Origin: Medicago truncatula
Taxonomy: Eukaryota > Streptophyta > Magnoliopsida > Fabales > Fabaceae
NCBI RefSeq assembly: GCF_003473485.1
Contig: NC_053043.1
Location: 6,582,001-6,646,000, forward strand
Direction of reading: 5' to 3'
Length of the DNA: 64,000 nucleotides
Part shown: in pieces, positions 33,313-45,371 of the stretch
Numbering within the stretch: the stretch's first letter is position 1
How the letters are laid out: each line of letters begins with the position of its first letter
The notes under the pieces: generated by a model
The model's database searches: none
What the model saw: the letters and a program-made list of their open reading frames with translations, nothing else
Told to the model about the DNA's origin: nothing
Program-made: the position numbers and the translations under genes

Positions 33313-34470
33313 ATGTTTTGTTACTATCGGAGAACATTGCTCTTCCCTAATAACCTCAAATTCAGATTCAAAACACTAACAGTAACACAATCTTCATTTC
33401 TTCTCCAACCCTTTTCTTCATCTACCAAACAACAACAACACTCTTTCACAGTTAACTATCTCATTCAAAATCTTGGTTTCTCCCCACAAACAGCTTCCAA
33501 ACTCTCCAAACGACTTCAACTCAACAACTCACAAAAACCAGACTCAGTCCTCTTATTATTCAAATCCTATGGCTTCTCAAACTCCCAGTTATCAACTCTC
33601 ATCAAAACCTACCCTAATCTTCTCTCTGTTAATCCCAACAAGACCATTCTTCCTAAATTCAACTTCCTTCTCTCAAAGGGTGCTTCAAATTCAGACCTTG
33701 TCTACATCATCTCCAAAAATCCTTTTATATTGTGTCGAAGCTTGGAAAATACAATAACCCCTTGTTATCATTTTATCAAAAGATTCTTACTTTCTGATCA
33801 ATCTATCATCGCTTCTCTCAAACATTGCGCTTGCTTGCTTTATTCTAAAATCCCATCTCACAATATTCAATTCCTGCTTCAAAATGGGGTACCTGAGTCT
33901 AAAGTTTGTATTTTTTTTCGAAATTGGTATTCTATATTTGCTGAGAACCCTCCAAGATTTGAGAAGGCGGTGGTGGAAGTAAAGGAATTAGGATTTAAAC
34001 CCGAAACAACGTTTTTCATTGTTGCATTGCGTGCTAAGATTAATAGAAAATTCCTTTGGGAAAGGAAGATTGATGTCTATAAGAAATGGGGTTGGTCTGA
34101 AGAAAGTTTTGTCTCGGCATTTTTGAAGTATCCATGGTGTATGTTGGCATCTGTTAATAAAATTGAGGCAACAATGAATTTTTTTGTTGATCACATGGGT
34201 TGGAACCCTATTGTGCTTGCAAAACACCCAATACTTCTTTTGTTGAGTCTTGAGAAAAGGGTTATTCCTAGAGCTTTTGTCTTGAAATTTCTTGAATCCA
34301 AAGGTTTGATTAAGGATGCTAAATTGGCTGCAGCTTTCAAAGTTTCTGAGGATGTGTTTTTGAAGAGATTTGTGACTTGCTACGAGGAAGAAGCTTCTCA
34401 ACTGTTGAAGTTGTATGAAGAGAAAAAAGATGTTTCCAATAGGATGTTGAAAAAAGATTTTAAGCCGTGA
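33313..34470 (+). CDS. mTERF family protein, copy 2
   Basis: A 385-residue intronless paralogue of the gene at 24600, in the same orientation. The N-terminus (MFCYYRRTLLFPNNLKFRFK) is basic and suggests mitochondrial targeting. Mature mTERF motifs run from about residue 45 (TVNYLIQNLGFSPQTASKLS) to about 370, including KYPWCMLASVNKIEATMNFF and HPILLLLSLEKRVIPRAFVL. The C-terminal tail is longer than in copy 1 (SNRMLKKDFKP). In copy 1 a stop appears earlier (DASTFK), while the following bases (GTTTTGAAAAAAGATT) still resemble the tail, so the copies differ by loss or gain of a stop. Role as for other mTERFs: organelle nucleic-acid binding, target unknown. Both copies are intact and probably functional. 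Confidence 0.93.
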   Translation: MFCYYRRTLLFPNNLKFRFKTLTVTQSSFLLQPFSSSTKQQQHSFTVNYLIQNLGFSPQTASKLSKRLQLNNSQKPDSVLLLFKSYGFSNSQLSTLIKTYPNLLSVNPNKTILPKFNFLLSKGASNSDLVYIISKNPFILCRSLENTITPCYHFIKRFLLSDQSIIASLKHCACLLYSKIPSHNIQFLLQNGVPESKVCIFFRNWYSIFAENPPRFEKAVVEVKELGFKPETTFFIVALRAKINRKFLWERKIDVYKKWGWSEESFVSAFLKYPWCMLASVNKIEATMNFFVDHMGWNPIVLAKHPILLLLSLEKRVIPRAFVLKFLESKGLIKDAKLAAAFKVSEDVFLKRFVTCYEEEASQLLKLYEEKKDVSNRMLKKDFKP

Positions 34471-37400
34471 GATTGGCGACCACAATCTGAGAGAAGTTAC
34501 ATCAAGGGTCTTTGCGACACGACCATGGTCATCTACTGGATTTGACGGTGACTGCAATCTAGAACCTTGTTTTGAAGATAGCACTGATATGCAAGTGGTG
34601 TCTCACATCTGTGATTTTTTTGGGGTTTCAAATAGTCAGCTTTGATTGGTAACTAGTATCAGCTCATCAATTACTTGACCATCCTATAAGATTTCTTCAT
34701 TGATTAAAGGGAAAACCACGACCATTTAGACTAGGATTACTTGTTGTATTTGACAGATGAAATAATATGAGTTTTTGTGATCAAAGATACTTCTTCATCT
34801 TCCATCTTTTGCCTATTTTTTTGCATATCCATGTGTGTTATTTTGTCAAGAGTCTTGCTTACCAAAACATGGAGCAATAAATCCACCAGAGCATTTAAAA
34901 TATGGGTGAAAAATACTAAGGTCTTTTGGATGGTTTTTAAACTAATAACGACTTTTGCAAGAACATAAGTTATGTATTTTGGTATGCGGTGATATTTCTA
35001 TAAAATAAGGTCGTTGGTTGTATCATTATTATATAACTTTAAATTTCACTCTTTGTTGCAGAAGTATCATTCATTCTTGTCGTATAATACAATTTTGCTA
35101 GTGGTTTTGTTAATACAAAAGTTCATTGTTTCTAACTCCCAGTTGGCGGTAATCCTTTTGAGGATCCAGTGGTGTGTGGCTTCATATATGAGCTTGGTAA
35201 TTATTCTTGTTCAGTTTGTGTACTCCCCTTTTCATTTTGATAGAAATTTGGTTAGCACCAGCCTCACTGGCTGCTTATAGGTTTGGTTATTTATATGTCG
35301 TAGAGTCGAGTAAGGGGCAGAAGAGGTTGATGTACCTCACAAAAAATTTGACATCTTGATGAATAAACTATGCCATGGTAGAACTGTTTATGATTCATTT
35401 TTCTGTTGATTGGTTCTTGAATTTTTGAAAGGTTATTATATCAGCAACATTTTCTTTTATTATTACCAGCTAAAAGGTTATTATATCAGAAACAATTGTT
35501 TTCTTTGAGGGCCTATAATGTTTGGATCTTAACAGAAAGGGAGAGAGTAGAGTAGAGTAGTTGGTACTTTGTATCATTTACTAACATTCTTTAGGCTAAT
35601 AATTGTGTTGTATTCACAAATGTAATTAGGAACTGTGCTTCACTTGTTCGTTTGTATGACTCTGGTCTTGTTTCTGATATTGCTTATTTGCATGTTGTTC
35701 TAGTTCTCTTTACTGGAGTTTTTCCCTTTATGACACAATCGTTTATCACATTACTTGTTCATATAGTGAATTTGAAGGGACTTATCCCACAACACCTTTA
35801 TGGTGATATACATTTTTCCATATCAAAGATGAAGCAACTTGGGTTTTTGTAAATATGTAAAAGATGTTAGAGAAACTAATGATATGATATATACTGATGA
35901 GGAAGATAATGCCACAACTATTAGATGTTTGTAGAATCATTCTACGTCAATGAAGAACCTTTTGCAAATGGGATCGAATTCTAAGGAAAGAAAAAAAAAT
36001 GTGTAGGAAAGCTCAAAATATCCGCTAAAAAGTTAAAAAATTTACTTAATATGGAAAATATTTTTTAAAAATAGGAAACGGGAAATTCTATCAATAATCG
36101 AAACCAACTTTGTCACTGATGACTATATTTATTACAACCATATTGGATGAGATTTGAACTTTTTCTCTTGCAATCATAAACTCCAACCACCGAACTAATA
36201 CCTCGTGGACAATATCAAAGTATTTTTATTATAATTTTAGTTCTTTACTTTATTTTATTTTCTTGATTACTTGTTCAAAAAAATATTATTTTCTTGATTA
36301 GGTTTATGACCTCCAAGTTTTTTTTCTCGCACTTAATAAATGTTTAGCTTAAAAAATGTTAATTTTTTATTTTAATTAAAATAATAATTTAACTTCATGT
36401 AGTAAATTGTTCAATTTTTTTTTTCTTTTTTTAGAAACCAAAATGTAATATATTAATAATAAAACCAAATCCCCTAGCACAAAGTGTATGAGAGAGGAAG
36501 AGTAACATCAGCAACATAGTTTGAACGGAGAACGGAAAACAAAAGGAACAAAAGTATCCAATACCTAAGCACATAAGAGGATTCATGTGCCGGTTGTGAT
36601 AACCAAAACCAAAAGCAATACTTGCAAATTTTACCTTTAGCCACACAAAAGTAAGTAACTTAATAGCTTACTTACTTCAAAAAAAGTAAGTAACTTAATA
36701 TTCTCTAGAAGTTTAGGTAAATAGCCTGTTGTATTATTAAAAATCTTGTTGTTCATTTTCTTTTAAATAACTCAAGTACACGCTAGTCGTATGAGAGTTA
36801 ATAAGGATCACATACTCTTGAGAACCCTACCAAAGTGTCAAACTAAACCAACTGATCCGATATACCTATTCTGCTGGATGAGCCAAAGAAAAACCTAGCC
36901 AATTCCGCACTAAATGCCACAAAGAACCAACAAAGTCACAGAACAGGAACAAAATGTCTTGTTGATTTCACATCACTGCATCTACTGACACATATAAGAG
37001 GCATGAGGAATTACACCTCTTTTGAATAGATTGTCCCTTGTGGGCAATCTATTTCAAAGCAGCCGTCGCGCAAACAGAGACACCTTTAACAAATTAAGTT
37101 TCACATATTCAACAGTACTATAAATATTTCGGACAAAATATTTTTTCAAATATAAATATAATAAATATATTATTAATATTATAATTATATCATTAAGTGT
37201 ATTTTATGTTTTTATTTATACATTACCTTTGAAGAATAAGCCAAAAAAATCTTTGTAATCTCATAAAAAAATAATCTTTGGAAAATATATATTTGTTCCC
37301 CCATTAACGATTTTTTTTTTACAATAATTAATTAATACTATAATTGAAGATATAAAAATAATCTTATAAAAGGATTAGAAAATCTAGGTCTCATAATTCA

Positions 37401-37569
37401 AAATCCGTCAAAAAGAAGAGAATATTGAATTCAAATTTTGAAGAAAAACAAAAGATTCAAAAACCCTTTTTTTGTGTTGCTATTTGCATCCAATAATCAA
37501 TTTTGTTGAAGAATCACTTTCCAGTGAACGTTGATTCTTATAAAAAAAAAAAAGCGCTTTTGAAGAAGA
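34471..37569. other. mTERF copy 2 downstream block and intergenic
   Basis: 34471-35850 is the counterpart of 25701-27360 (for example CAGTTGGCGGTAATCCTTTT and CTGGTCTTGTTTCTGATATT), with no convincing frame. 36418-36650 is a LINE tail. 36646-36697 contains GTAAGTAACTTAATA twice around an inverted CTTACTTACTT. The remainder up to APC7 is AT-rich. Confidence 0.5.
36418..36650 (-). mobile_element. LINE 3' end fragment
   Basis: On the minus strand the frame WLKVKFASIAFGFGYHNR, then MNPLMCLGI, matches the last residues of the LINE ORF2 at 11.5 kb (WLKSKYVNFVFNYQEWRQSP, then LTCLNSIL). It is followed by a 3' UTR with TTTGTGC and TACATTTTGGTTTC, then a poly(A) run (T-rich on the plus strand at 36415-36432). 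Severely 5' truncated. Confidence 0.7.
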
Positions 37570-40500
37570 ATGGAAGTTCCGAAGGATCAAATCGCCACTC
37601 TTCTCGAAAATGGACTCTACAACTCCGCCCAGATCCTCGTAAGTTCAAAACCTATTCTTCTTCTTCTTCTTCTTCTTCTTTTTTCCCTCTTTTTTTTTTT
37701 TCGCATTTGAGTTTTAATTCTACACTAAAAATTGTTGCTTTTCGATTCATTTATTAATTTGGGTTTAATTAAAAGTTTGTGTTTTTTGAATAACAGGGTT
37801 GTTTTCTTGTTTCTTCACCTGCTGCAAATGCTGAATCTTCTCCTCACCTCAAAATTGAAAGCTTGGTATTTGCAAAATTCAATTTTTTATTTGAAATTTT
37901 AACTCAAAGTTTTTGAATTTTCAATCTTGAGAAGTTCATTGAAGTCATTTTCTGCGTGCAGGTGCTACTTGGTGATTCATTCTACCGCGAAAGAGAGTAC
38001 CGTAGAGCCATTGTAAGAATCTGTGATATATCTTTCTTTTGAATATGTAGCTGCAAATCATGACCCATTTGGATAAACAGCTTAATCAAGCACTTATAGT
38101 ATAAACACTTATCGTATGAAGTTTTTTTTTATAACAAAAGATAAAATAAAGTCAAATTGTTTATATATAAGCTATAGCATAAGATAGCTGTTTTCACAAG
38201 CTATCTTAGAGACCTTATAGAAATAAGTTGAAAATAGCTTAAGGACATAATATAAGTTGTTTCCATAAGCTCTACCAAACTGTTTGTAAGTGCTTATGTT
38301 AGTAGATAAGTTAACTATGCTATCTCTTTCTTTCTTTTGATTATGCAGTTGGAAACCATGTTAGTAGGTCAGTTGACTGTGCTATCTGTTTTCACAAGCT
38401 ATCCCAAAGAGCTTATGAAAATTAGTTGCAAATAATTTACGGGTTGTTTCCATAAACTCTCACAAACAGTCTCACAAGTGCTTATGTCGGTCGACAAGCT
38501 AATCCTACCAAGCTCCATTGCTTACGTGTTTACTAGGCTTTCTTAAAGCTTTTCTGAAATATTTTTGGGAAGTCTTGTCGATTATGATATTTTTCCGTTT
38601 ATGAACAGCACACATATAAACAAGCTTTACAGTACTACAAGATGATTCCCAAACAGAGCATGTCATCTGCTCGGAGTTCATTATCGTCAAATAGGTCTTC
38701 TTCTCCGAATTCCTGCAATACATCAGTAATCAATGAAAATGAGGTGAGCTGTTTTATGTTGTGTTTATCTAATTCATGATAGTTGGATTGGTTTTTGCTG
38801 TGGTTTTAAGGGTTTGCATGTCCTACAGGCTACAGGTTGTTTATGATGTTACCTTTTTGTTCTCTAATCTCTTTAACAGGTGAAGTTCAAAATTGCATCA
38901 TGTCATTGTTTTCTAAATGAGAACAAAGCAGCTCTAGTTGAGGTTTGTCTATTCTCTTCCACTCCCCTTTTATAGATTGGACCCCTACTTGAATAAACAA
39001 CTTGACTAAGCGCTTATAACATAACCGCTTTTCTTACAAGTGTTCGTGTATAAGTTATTTCTATAGCAAAAGTCAAAACAAAGTCAAAATATTTTTATAT
39101 AAGCTATTTTCACAAGTTATCTTGAGAATGTTTGGAAATAAGCTGAAAACAGCTTATGGACATGGCATAAGCTCCCTCAAACAGTCTCACAAGTTCTTAT
39201 GCTAGTAGATAAGCTTGAATAAGTCAATCCAAACAGACCTTAGATTCAAGAGTGTTTAGTGCTTACCTCATTAACTGTTTTTCAAAAATATTAAAATCTT
39301 TCTTGTGGCTATATTTTGATGCAAAGGAATGCTGATTCCTATGTATATGGGGATTATCCATGGAGAAAATTGGCCTAAAATGACTGTACTCTGTATATTT
39401 TGTCAGTTTTCACTATGGCTGTTTTTAATGACAAAGATTTTAAATTTTGCGTATTTTATTGGTCTGTTTTCAATTGTCATTCCTCATGAGTTGTTCGTGT
39501 CACATCACAGATGGAAGGAATTCCAAGCAAAGCTAGAAATTTGCCGATGAATTTGTTATTAGGAAAGCTATATCGAATTTCTAGACATAGTCGAGCTGCT
39601 GTTGCTATTTACAAAGAATGCCTAAGGTTTGTAAAATCAATTTCTCATATGCAGAATGAACCTTTGATGTGGCACCAATATTCCCCTTTAAATGCTGTCA
39701 TGGATTCATTTATAATTTTATTTTTGTCATAGTATACCCCGCTAGCATCCTCATGATTGAACTGATAGCACTAGCTCATGTCAAATATGTTTTCAATGTT
39801 CGTCCATTCAACGGCGCCTTATGTTTTTGGCTGTCATAGACATATCATCTTAAACCTCGTATATAATTTGCATTTTGTCAAGCTCTTTTCTGTTATGATA
39901 TTTGACTGATTGCTTTCACTTTAGGAACTATTAAACGTGTTGTATATTTGTTGAATTGGCTAATTGCTTTGAGCTATTTATTATTAAATTACTATTGGAT
40001 TTTAAATTGGATTTTGTATTTCTTTTTGCCAGACATTGCCCTTTTATACTTGAGGCTATCACCGCTTTATCAGAAATGGGATCTACTGCAAAAGACATCA
40101 TTTCATTGTTTCCGCAGGTTTGTTGTTGATTCAGCCCTTGGCCACCCCCAATATGATCCGTTGGTCTCCTAGAGAATTGGGGGCTTTTAGTTTTTAATAT
40201 CTCATTGCTTTTTATCCAGAATTTTGGATCGATTTGTAAGATTTCAGTTTATTTATAATTTGAATGCTCTCCAAGAATATAATTGGTGCACAAACCTCAA
40301 ATTTCAGACTCCAAATAGAAGTGTGAGGGCTCCATTTGATCCTACTGACTCAAGTCGTTGGCTTCAAGTAAGTTGTATATAATAATTCAAATTTGTCATT
40401 GTGATTTAAAGTACTCACTACTGTTTATCAGCTTAGAGGTTTTTGCTTGTTACGACAAATTGGCAATGTAGAAAACTCTAAACAACGTCATTCTTTACCA

Positions 40501-43500
40501 GCATAGCATATATACCACATGGAATCCTTGAGAAATAACAAAAGGTGACTGCGGGTCTATTGATTGAACAAATATTAATTTTTACGGACTATTTCAATGA
40601 TTTCATGGTATATCTATAACGTATTGAGCTTGACAAGTTTGGATGTCGCAATATAATAATCAATTGCAATGTGAAATGCAATTATTCCAAACAGATTCTT
40701 TACTGAATAATATTTACATTGATAAGTACCGATTCTCTTGCCATGCGGTTGGTGTTCTTTGTTTTCTATACATGATATAATATGGAGTGATGCATTTGAT
40801 TTTGTTAATTTGGTATACATGCTAGATGTTTTTCTTTGTTGAGCTGCATCATGAAACTTGTTGTGGTGAGCCTACACCGAACAACTTAAGTTTTTGGGAT
40901 AGTTAACTTTTGACATAGCAACAAAGCCTCTCTAACCTAGTGGTTGATAGTTTGAACTTTAATCCTTGCTTCCCCTATTGTTCTCACATATATTAATTCT
41001 GCTTAAAACCTTCAAGTTGAAAGAATTTTGCATGAGGTGACATATTAGAGATATAAACAATCATTCCAGGGTTGCATTAAACAGCCTAAAAACTGTTAGG
41101 ATAGTCTTTTCTTTTTTTCTTTTTTTAAAAATCGATAACTCATTGTGATATTTCCACTGGTGTTTCTTAGGTCAACATTCAAAAGAATACCTTTAAGTGT
41201 TCATATATTTTGCAATAAAATTGTAAATGTACACCAACATCTCCAAGGGGGCATGCATTCTATATCACATAATCTTATTCTCTAAAGATAATGACCATAA
41301 AAACAGGCATGGAAAAATCTTAAATTTTGTTTCTTCATATACATGGATTGAAGAATCATTTGAATTTGGCATCATCTGTTTCATGGATTGTGTTTTATAT
41401 TGCCCGGAAAACCCTTGAAACTTGGCAAATTCTGATTAATTTTTTCGTTACTTGCCAGCGCTACGTTGAAGCTCAGTGTTGCATCTCATCAAATGATTAC
41501 AAAGGTGAGATATTACATTGTACATGGGGTTGTATGATTAAAAGTGTGATGGAGCTGTAGGATGTCATTGCTAAAACATCTTTTCGATGGACATACATAG
41601 CCCTTAAGACCAATTTTTTTCACACCTAAAGTTTATGATATTATGAGTCGTACTCTACATTATTTAAGTGACTCATTTTTTCAGCATAACCTTGTTCTCT
41701 TGTTTTGATCAAATATTCAAATTGAAAAGAAGATTTTGTTAATTTGTTTATACTTTGTAGTTTATTAGTTTGTACTATTTCTGTGATGTGTCTGACAGTT
41801 CTAGACATGCAGTTTGAATTTGTTTCCTATTCTGGCAGGTGGCTTGGAACTATTTGCTGATCTTTTGCAGCGTTTCCCTAATAATACACACTTAATACTT
41901 GAGATTGCAAAGGTTAGACTTGTTGCAATGATTTAGAACTTGTGTGAATATATCTTTTTAATTAAGTAGAGTATATACTAAGTTTTAGCTACTCCCTCCG
42001 TCCCTTTTTTTATAAGCATCCTTTTGTAAGTACAAAAGAGTGCTTATTAAAAGAGACAGATGGTACATTGATTTTCAAAAAGTACATTGAAAGAGGATAC
42101 ATAAATTTTCCAAAAGTTAAGGTCCAGTCGTATTATAGTTTTTTAAAATTAGCACACCACAATAAATTAGCACGCTCACACATGAAATTAGACTCAATAT
42201 CTTAAAACACCAACTTGACAAAATTGCACGAAAGAAAAAATATATAAATTTCATAACAAAATAAAATAAGTAAAACAATGTAGATTTTTTGTACACAATT
42301 TCCTCAAATTGTTCATTTAACATGTAAACTCTGATGTATATTGTAAATGAAGGTTGAAGCTATTATTGGAAAGAATGAAGAGGCCATTACGAATTTTGAA
42401 AAGGTAATAAAGTTATAGTTTATTATGTTATAAATTTATTGTTGCTTCTCTTCCTGCTTATTTGTTATGTAATTTGGTAATTACAGGCTCGATCAATTGA
42501 TCCATACATCATAACATATATGGATGAGTATGCAATGCTTCTAAAGCTAAAGTCTGATTATTCTAAGCTGAACAAGTTAGTGCATGATTTGTTGAATATT
42601 GATCCTGCAAGACCAGAGGTTTTTGTGGCTCTATCTGTTTTATGGGAAAGGAAAGATGAGAAAAGGGCATTATCGTATGCTGAACAGGTTAGTAGTATTA
42701 TTTAATGCCGGATGGATTGAATTATATCATCTATTAAAGAATTTCTTACAATTGACTGATTATTTGGTTATTAGAGTATTCGAATTGACGAGAGGCATAT
42801 ACCAGGGTACATAGTGAAGGTAATCAAATTGTTTTAGTTTAGATCAAATAGGGGTCTATTTTCTATATTTATGTTTGTAGATGACAATGCAAGTATTGTG
42901 ATTTTGATCTGACAAGTTGAGTTTATTTAGGGAAATTTATTATTGACAATGAAACGGCCGGAAGCAGCCGTGTCTGCCTTTAGAGGAGCCCAAGAATTGA
43001 GACCTGATATACGCACATACCAAGGTTTATTTTTTACCGGATAATACATTTTGCAGCATTGAGTTGCATCTTTTCCTGCAACACCATTCATGTTTTTGCT
43101 ACCATTCTACTGTAAACGCGAAGTGCCAATTATGGAAATGCAAAAGTTTACATATTTTGACATGAATCTCATTTTTCTTTTTCAGGTTTGGTTCATACAT
43201 ATTTGGCGCTTTTTAAGATCAAAGAGGCTTTATATGCTTCTAGAGAGGCAATGAAAGCGATGCCTCAATCTGCAAAGGCTTTAAAATTAGTAGGTGATGT
43301 GCATGCCAGTAATTCTGGTGGGAGAGAAAAGGTAACTTGTTAAATTTTTATGACAAAGTATCTTCAGGCTATTATCTTAGTTTTCTTATGTGTTGAACTT
43401 AATGCATTCATCATACAGGCGAAAAAGTTCTATGAGTCTGCGTTAAGGCTGGAACCTGGTTACCTTGGTGCTGCACTAGCTTTGGCTGAGCTCCATGTTA

Positions 43501-44306
43501 TCGAGGGTCGAAATGGAGATGCCGTGTCGCTGCTTGAGCGATATCTTAAAGACTGGGCTGATGACTCTCTTCATGTGAAATTAGCACAAGTTTTTGCTGC
43601 CACAAATATGCTGTCGGAAGCTTTGTCGCATTATCAGGCTGCATTAAGGTGAAAGATCTCATTCTGTAAACATCTGTTAGGGCATAGTGCACTTTACCCC
43701 CCCCCCCCCCCCCCCCCCCCCCCCCACAAAGGTGGAGTTATAAAATAATTTAATTTTGCATCACTTATATGGATTTGGCGATTTTATATCCCGGAGATAT
43801 AAAGCAACGGTGGATCATATCGAAATAACCCCTTTCACTCAATCCTTTTATGCAGTAAACTTCCCCGCATTTAAGAATTGATTGAACCCTTGTAGTTAGG
43901 GAATATCCATGTGATATGCCTCTGTGTTTGTGATTTTTCATGTTTTTGACATTTATTATGATTACAGGTTAAACCCCCAGAATGAAGCAGCAAAACGGGG
44001 TTTAGAGCGTTTAGAGAAGCAAATGAAGGTTTGTTTTTTTTATTTATTCATTTTGTTTTTCATAATGCTGATGCTTAATAATATTTCTCTCGCCCATTAT
44101 TTGCACAGTTTTTATATGAAAGAATAGATGCACGGTTTAGGCTAACATTAAATTTTGATTGACAATATTAGAGGATAAGTTTGAGTGAAGTACAATTTTG
44201 TGATTTTGTATCTGTTCAGGGTGTAGATCCTGATGCACCTGAAGAAGATGAAGACAATGATGTTGAAGATGGTGATGGAGATCAAGACGAGACTGAACTT
44301 CTATGA
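37570..44306 (+). CDS. APC7: Anaphase-promoting complex subunit 7 (APC7), 18 exons
   Basis: Exons: 37570-37638, 37797-37865, 37962-38012, 38609-38743, 38880-38942, 39511-39626, 40033-40117, 40308-40367, 41459-41504, 41839-41912, 42353-42403, 42487-42687, 42775-42819, 42931-43024, 43186-43331, 43419-43648, 43968-44028, 44220-44306. They join in frame into 560 residues, close to the Arabidopsis APC7 length I recall (about 558). The N-terminus MEVPKDQIATLLENGLYNSA and blocks such as RRAIHTYKQALQYY, SMDEYAMLL-like YMDEYAMLLKLKSDYSKLNK and AKKFYESALRLEPGYLGAAL are diagnostic. The protein is a superhelix of TPR repeats, ending in an acidic tail (PEEDEDNDVEDGDGD). APC7 is a scaffold subunit of the nuclear APC/C ubiquitin ligase that binds co-activators and other TPR subunits, controlling mitotic cyclin destruction. 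The exon 11 acceptor (AAATGAAG) lacks a good pyrimidine tract. Introns carry several MITEs and a poly-C run. Confidence 0.95.
38063..38312 (+). mobile_element. Intronic repeat of APC7, copy 1
   Basis: In intron 3. Starts CCCATTTGGATAAACAGCTT, holds AAGCACTTATAGTATAAACA and ATAAGTTGTTTCCATAAGCT, and ends near AGTAGATAAGTTAAC. It is the same family as 38980-39240 and 52439-52687. A further partial stretch follows at 38390-38510. Confidence 0.7.
38980..39240 (+). mobile_element. Intronic repeat of APC7, copy 2
   Basis: In intron 5. Runs from ACCCCTACTTGAATAAACAA to AAGTCAATCCAAACAGACC. The ends are imperfect inverted repeats around (T)TTGGAT. Same family and orientation as copies at 38063 and 52439. 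Confidence 0.7.
41992..42063. mobile_element. Short Stowaway MITE in APC7 intron 10
   Basis: The left end CTCCCTCCGTCCC is the classic Stowaway terminus. The right end GAGACAGATGG pairs with it imperfectly, and TA dinucleotides flank it. At 72 bp it has lost most of its interior. Confidence 0.7.
43697..43725 (+). repeat. 29-bp poly-C run in APC7 intron 16
   Basis: An uninterrupted run of 29 C, 48 bp after the exon 16 donor, in otherwise AT-rich intron sequence. Length may be uncertain because such runs are hard to sequence. Confidence 0.85.
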
Positions 44307-45107
44307 GTATCGGTATCCAAACGAAGGGAAAAGTACCCTTGGAAATAGTATATATTGTTTTGAGATGGCCTTAGCAGTAGGGTGAAATGAGAATTACCTT
44401 GGTGGCCTATGAGGAAGGTTTTCACTGTCTTAGCAAGAGTTCACATCTAAAAACAAGGAATTTAATTATCGACAACTGTTGCATCTGGTGACCGTATTAA
44501 CATGGAATGCATGGATTAGATGCTGCAATTCTCATTTATTGAGTGAGTGGTTTGGTTGGACTATGGTCAGAATGTTGGAAGTTCAAGCTGGCGAGTTCAA
44601 ATATGTATTATTAAGCTCAAGCTGGAGGCTGTGTTATCTCTATTGTAAGATTATTTCTGTGCTCCTGGTTATATATTTGTAAGATATATGTTAACCAATG
44701 TTTGGTCACAAGTTCAGATGCAGTGTAAAATTACAATTTTTGTTTCTCTAGTCTTGTAAAACAATTGCTTACTTTAATTGTTTTCATCACGAGTCAAATT
44801 ACGATTCTTGTTTTGATTAAGAGCCAATTAAGATTCTATCCATATATTTGCTTCTCTTTCTTCTTTATTCTCTAGTCTTGTAAAAGGATAATGAATATAA
44901 TTTTCAAGAAAAGAAAAGAAAACGAAAATGTATTCAAACATGCAATGCTATTAATGCTCTCTTCCTGCAAAACTAATAGTTACATTAAGATGTGATTAAT
45001 AATATAAATAAATTTTACAGATACTTTATTATTACTAATATTTGTGGAATTTCAGAATATTTGTGGAAAACTAATAGCATTTATGAAATACTTTATTATT
45101 ACTAGTA
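44307..45107. other. APC7 3' flank, no gene seen
   Basis: The 3' UTR is probably within about 500 bp of the stop. No coding evidence; the 67-codon frame at 44479 has no recognisable domain. Confidence 0.5.
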
Positions 45108-45116
45108 TTTGTGGAA

Positions 45117-45371
45117 GGGTTAATTAAGTTTTTGTTCCCTACAAATATCTGCAGTTTTGTATTTAGTCCCTACAAAATTTTTCGTTAGTGCTTTTAGTCC
45201 CTATAAAATTTTCCGTCAGCATTTTTAGTCCCTATCAAAAATTTCCATCAACATTTTTGGTCCCTAAAATGCTTAAGGAAAATGTCACAGGGACTAAATG
45301 TGTGATTTTATTTTTTAAGGACTAAAAACAAAACTGTGAATATTTTATAGGACTAAAAACTTAATTAATCC
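45117..45371. mobile_element. MULE-type MITE with 9-bp target duplication
   Basis: A 255-bp element, GGGTTAATTAAG to CTTAATTAATCC, with inverted arms containing TAGTCCCTA and AGGGACTAAA motifs. TTTGTGGAA flanks it at 45108-45116 and 45372-45380. It belongs to the same family as the outer element at 23225-23994. It lies in the intergenic gap between the convergent APC7 and kelch genes. Confidence 0.9.

Noticed and set aside
33988..34584. 198-codon minus frame opposite mTERF copy 2
   Set aside because: Antisense shadow of the mTERF coding sequence, with no domain of its own.
36646..36697. Target duplication of the LINE tail at 36418 (AAGTAAGTAACTTAATA repeated)
   Set aside because: Both copies lie on the same side of the element with an inverted piece between them, so this is local rearrangement rather than a flanking duplication.
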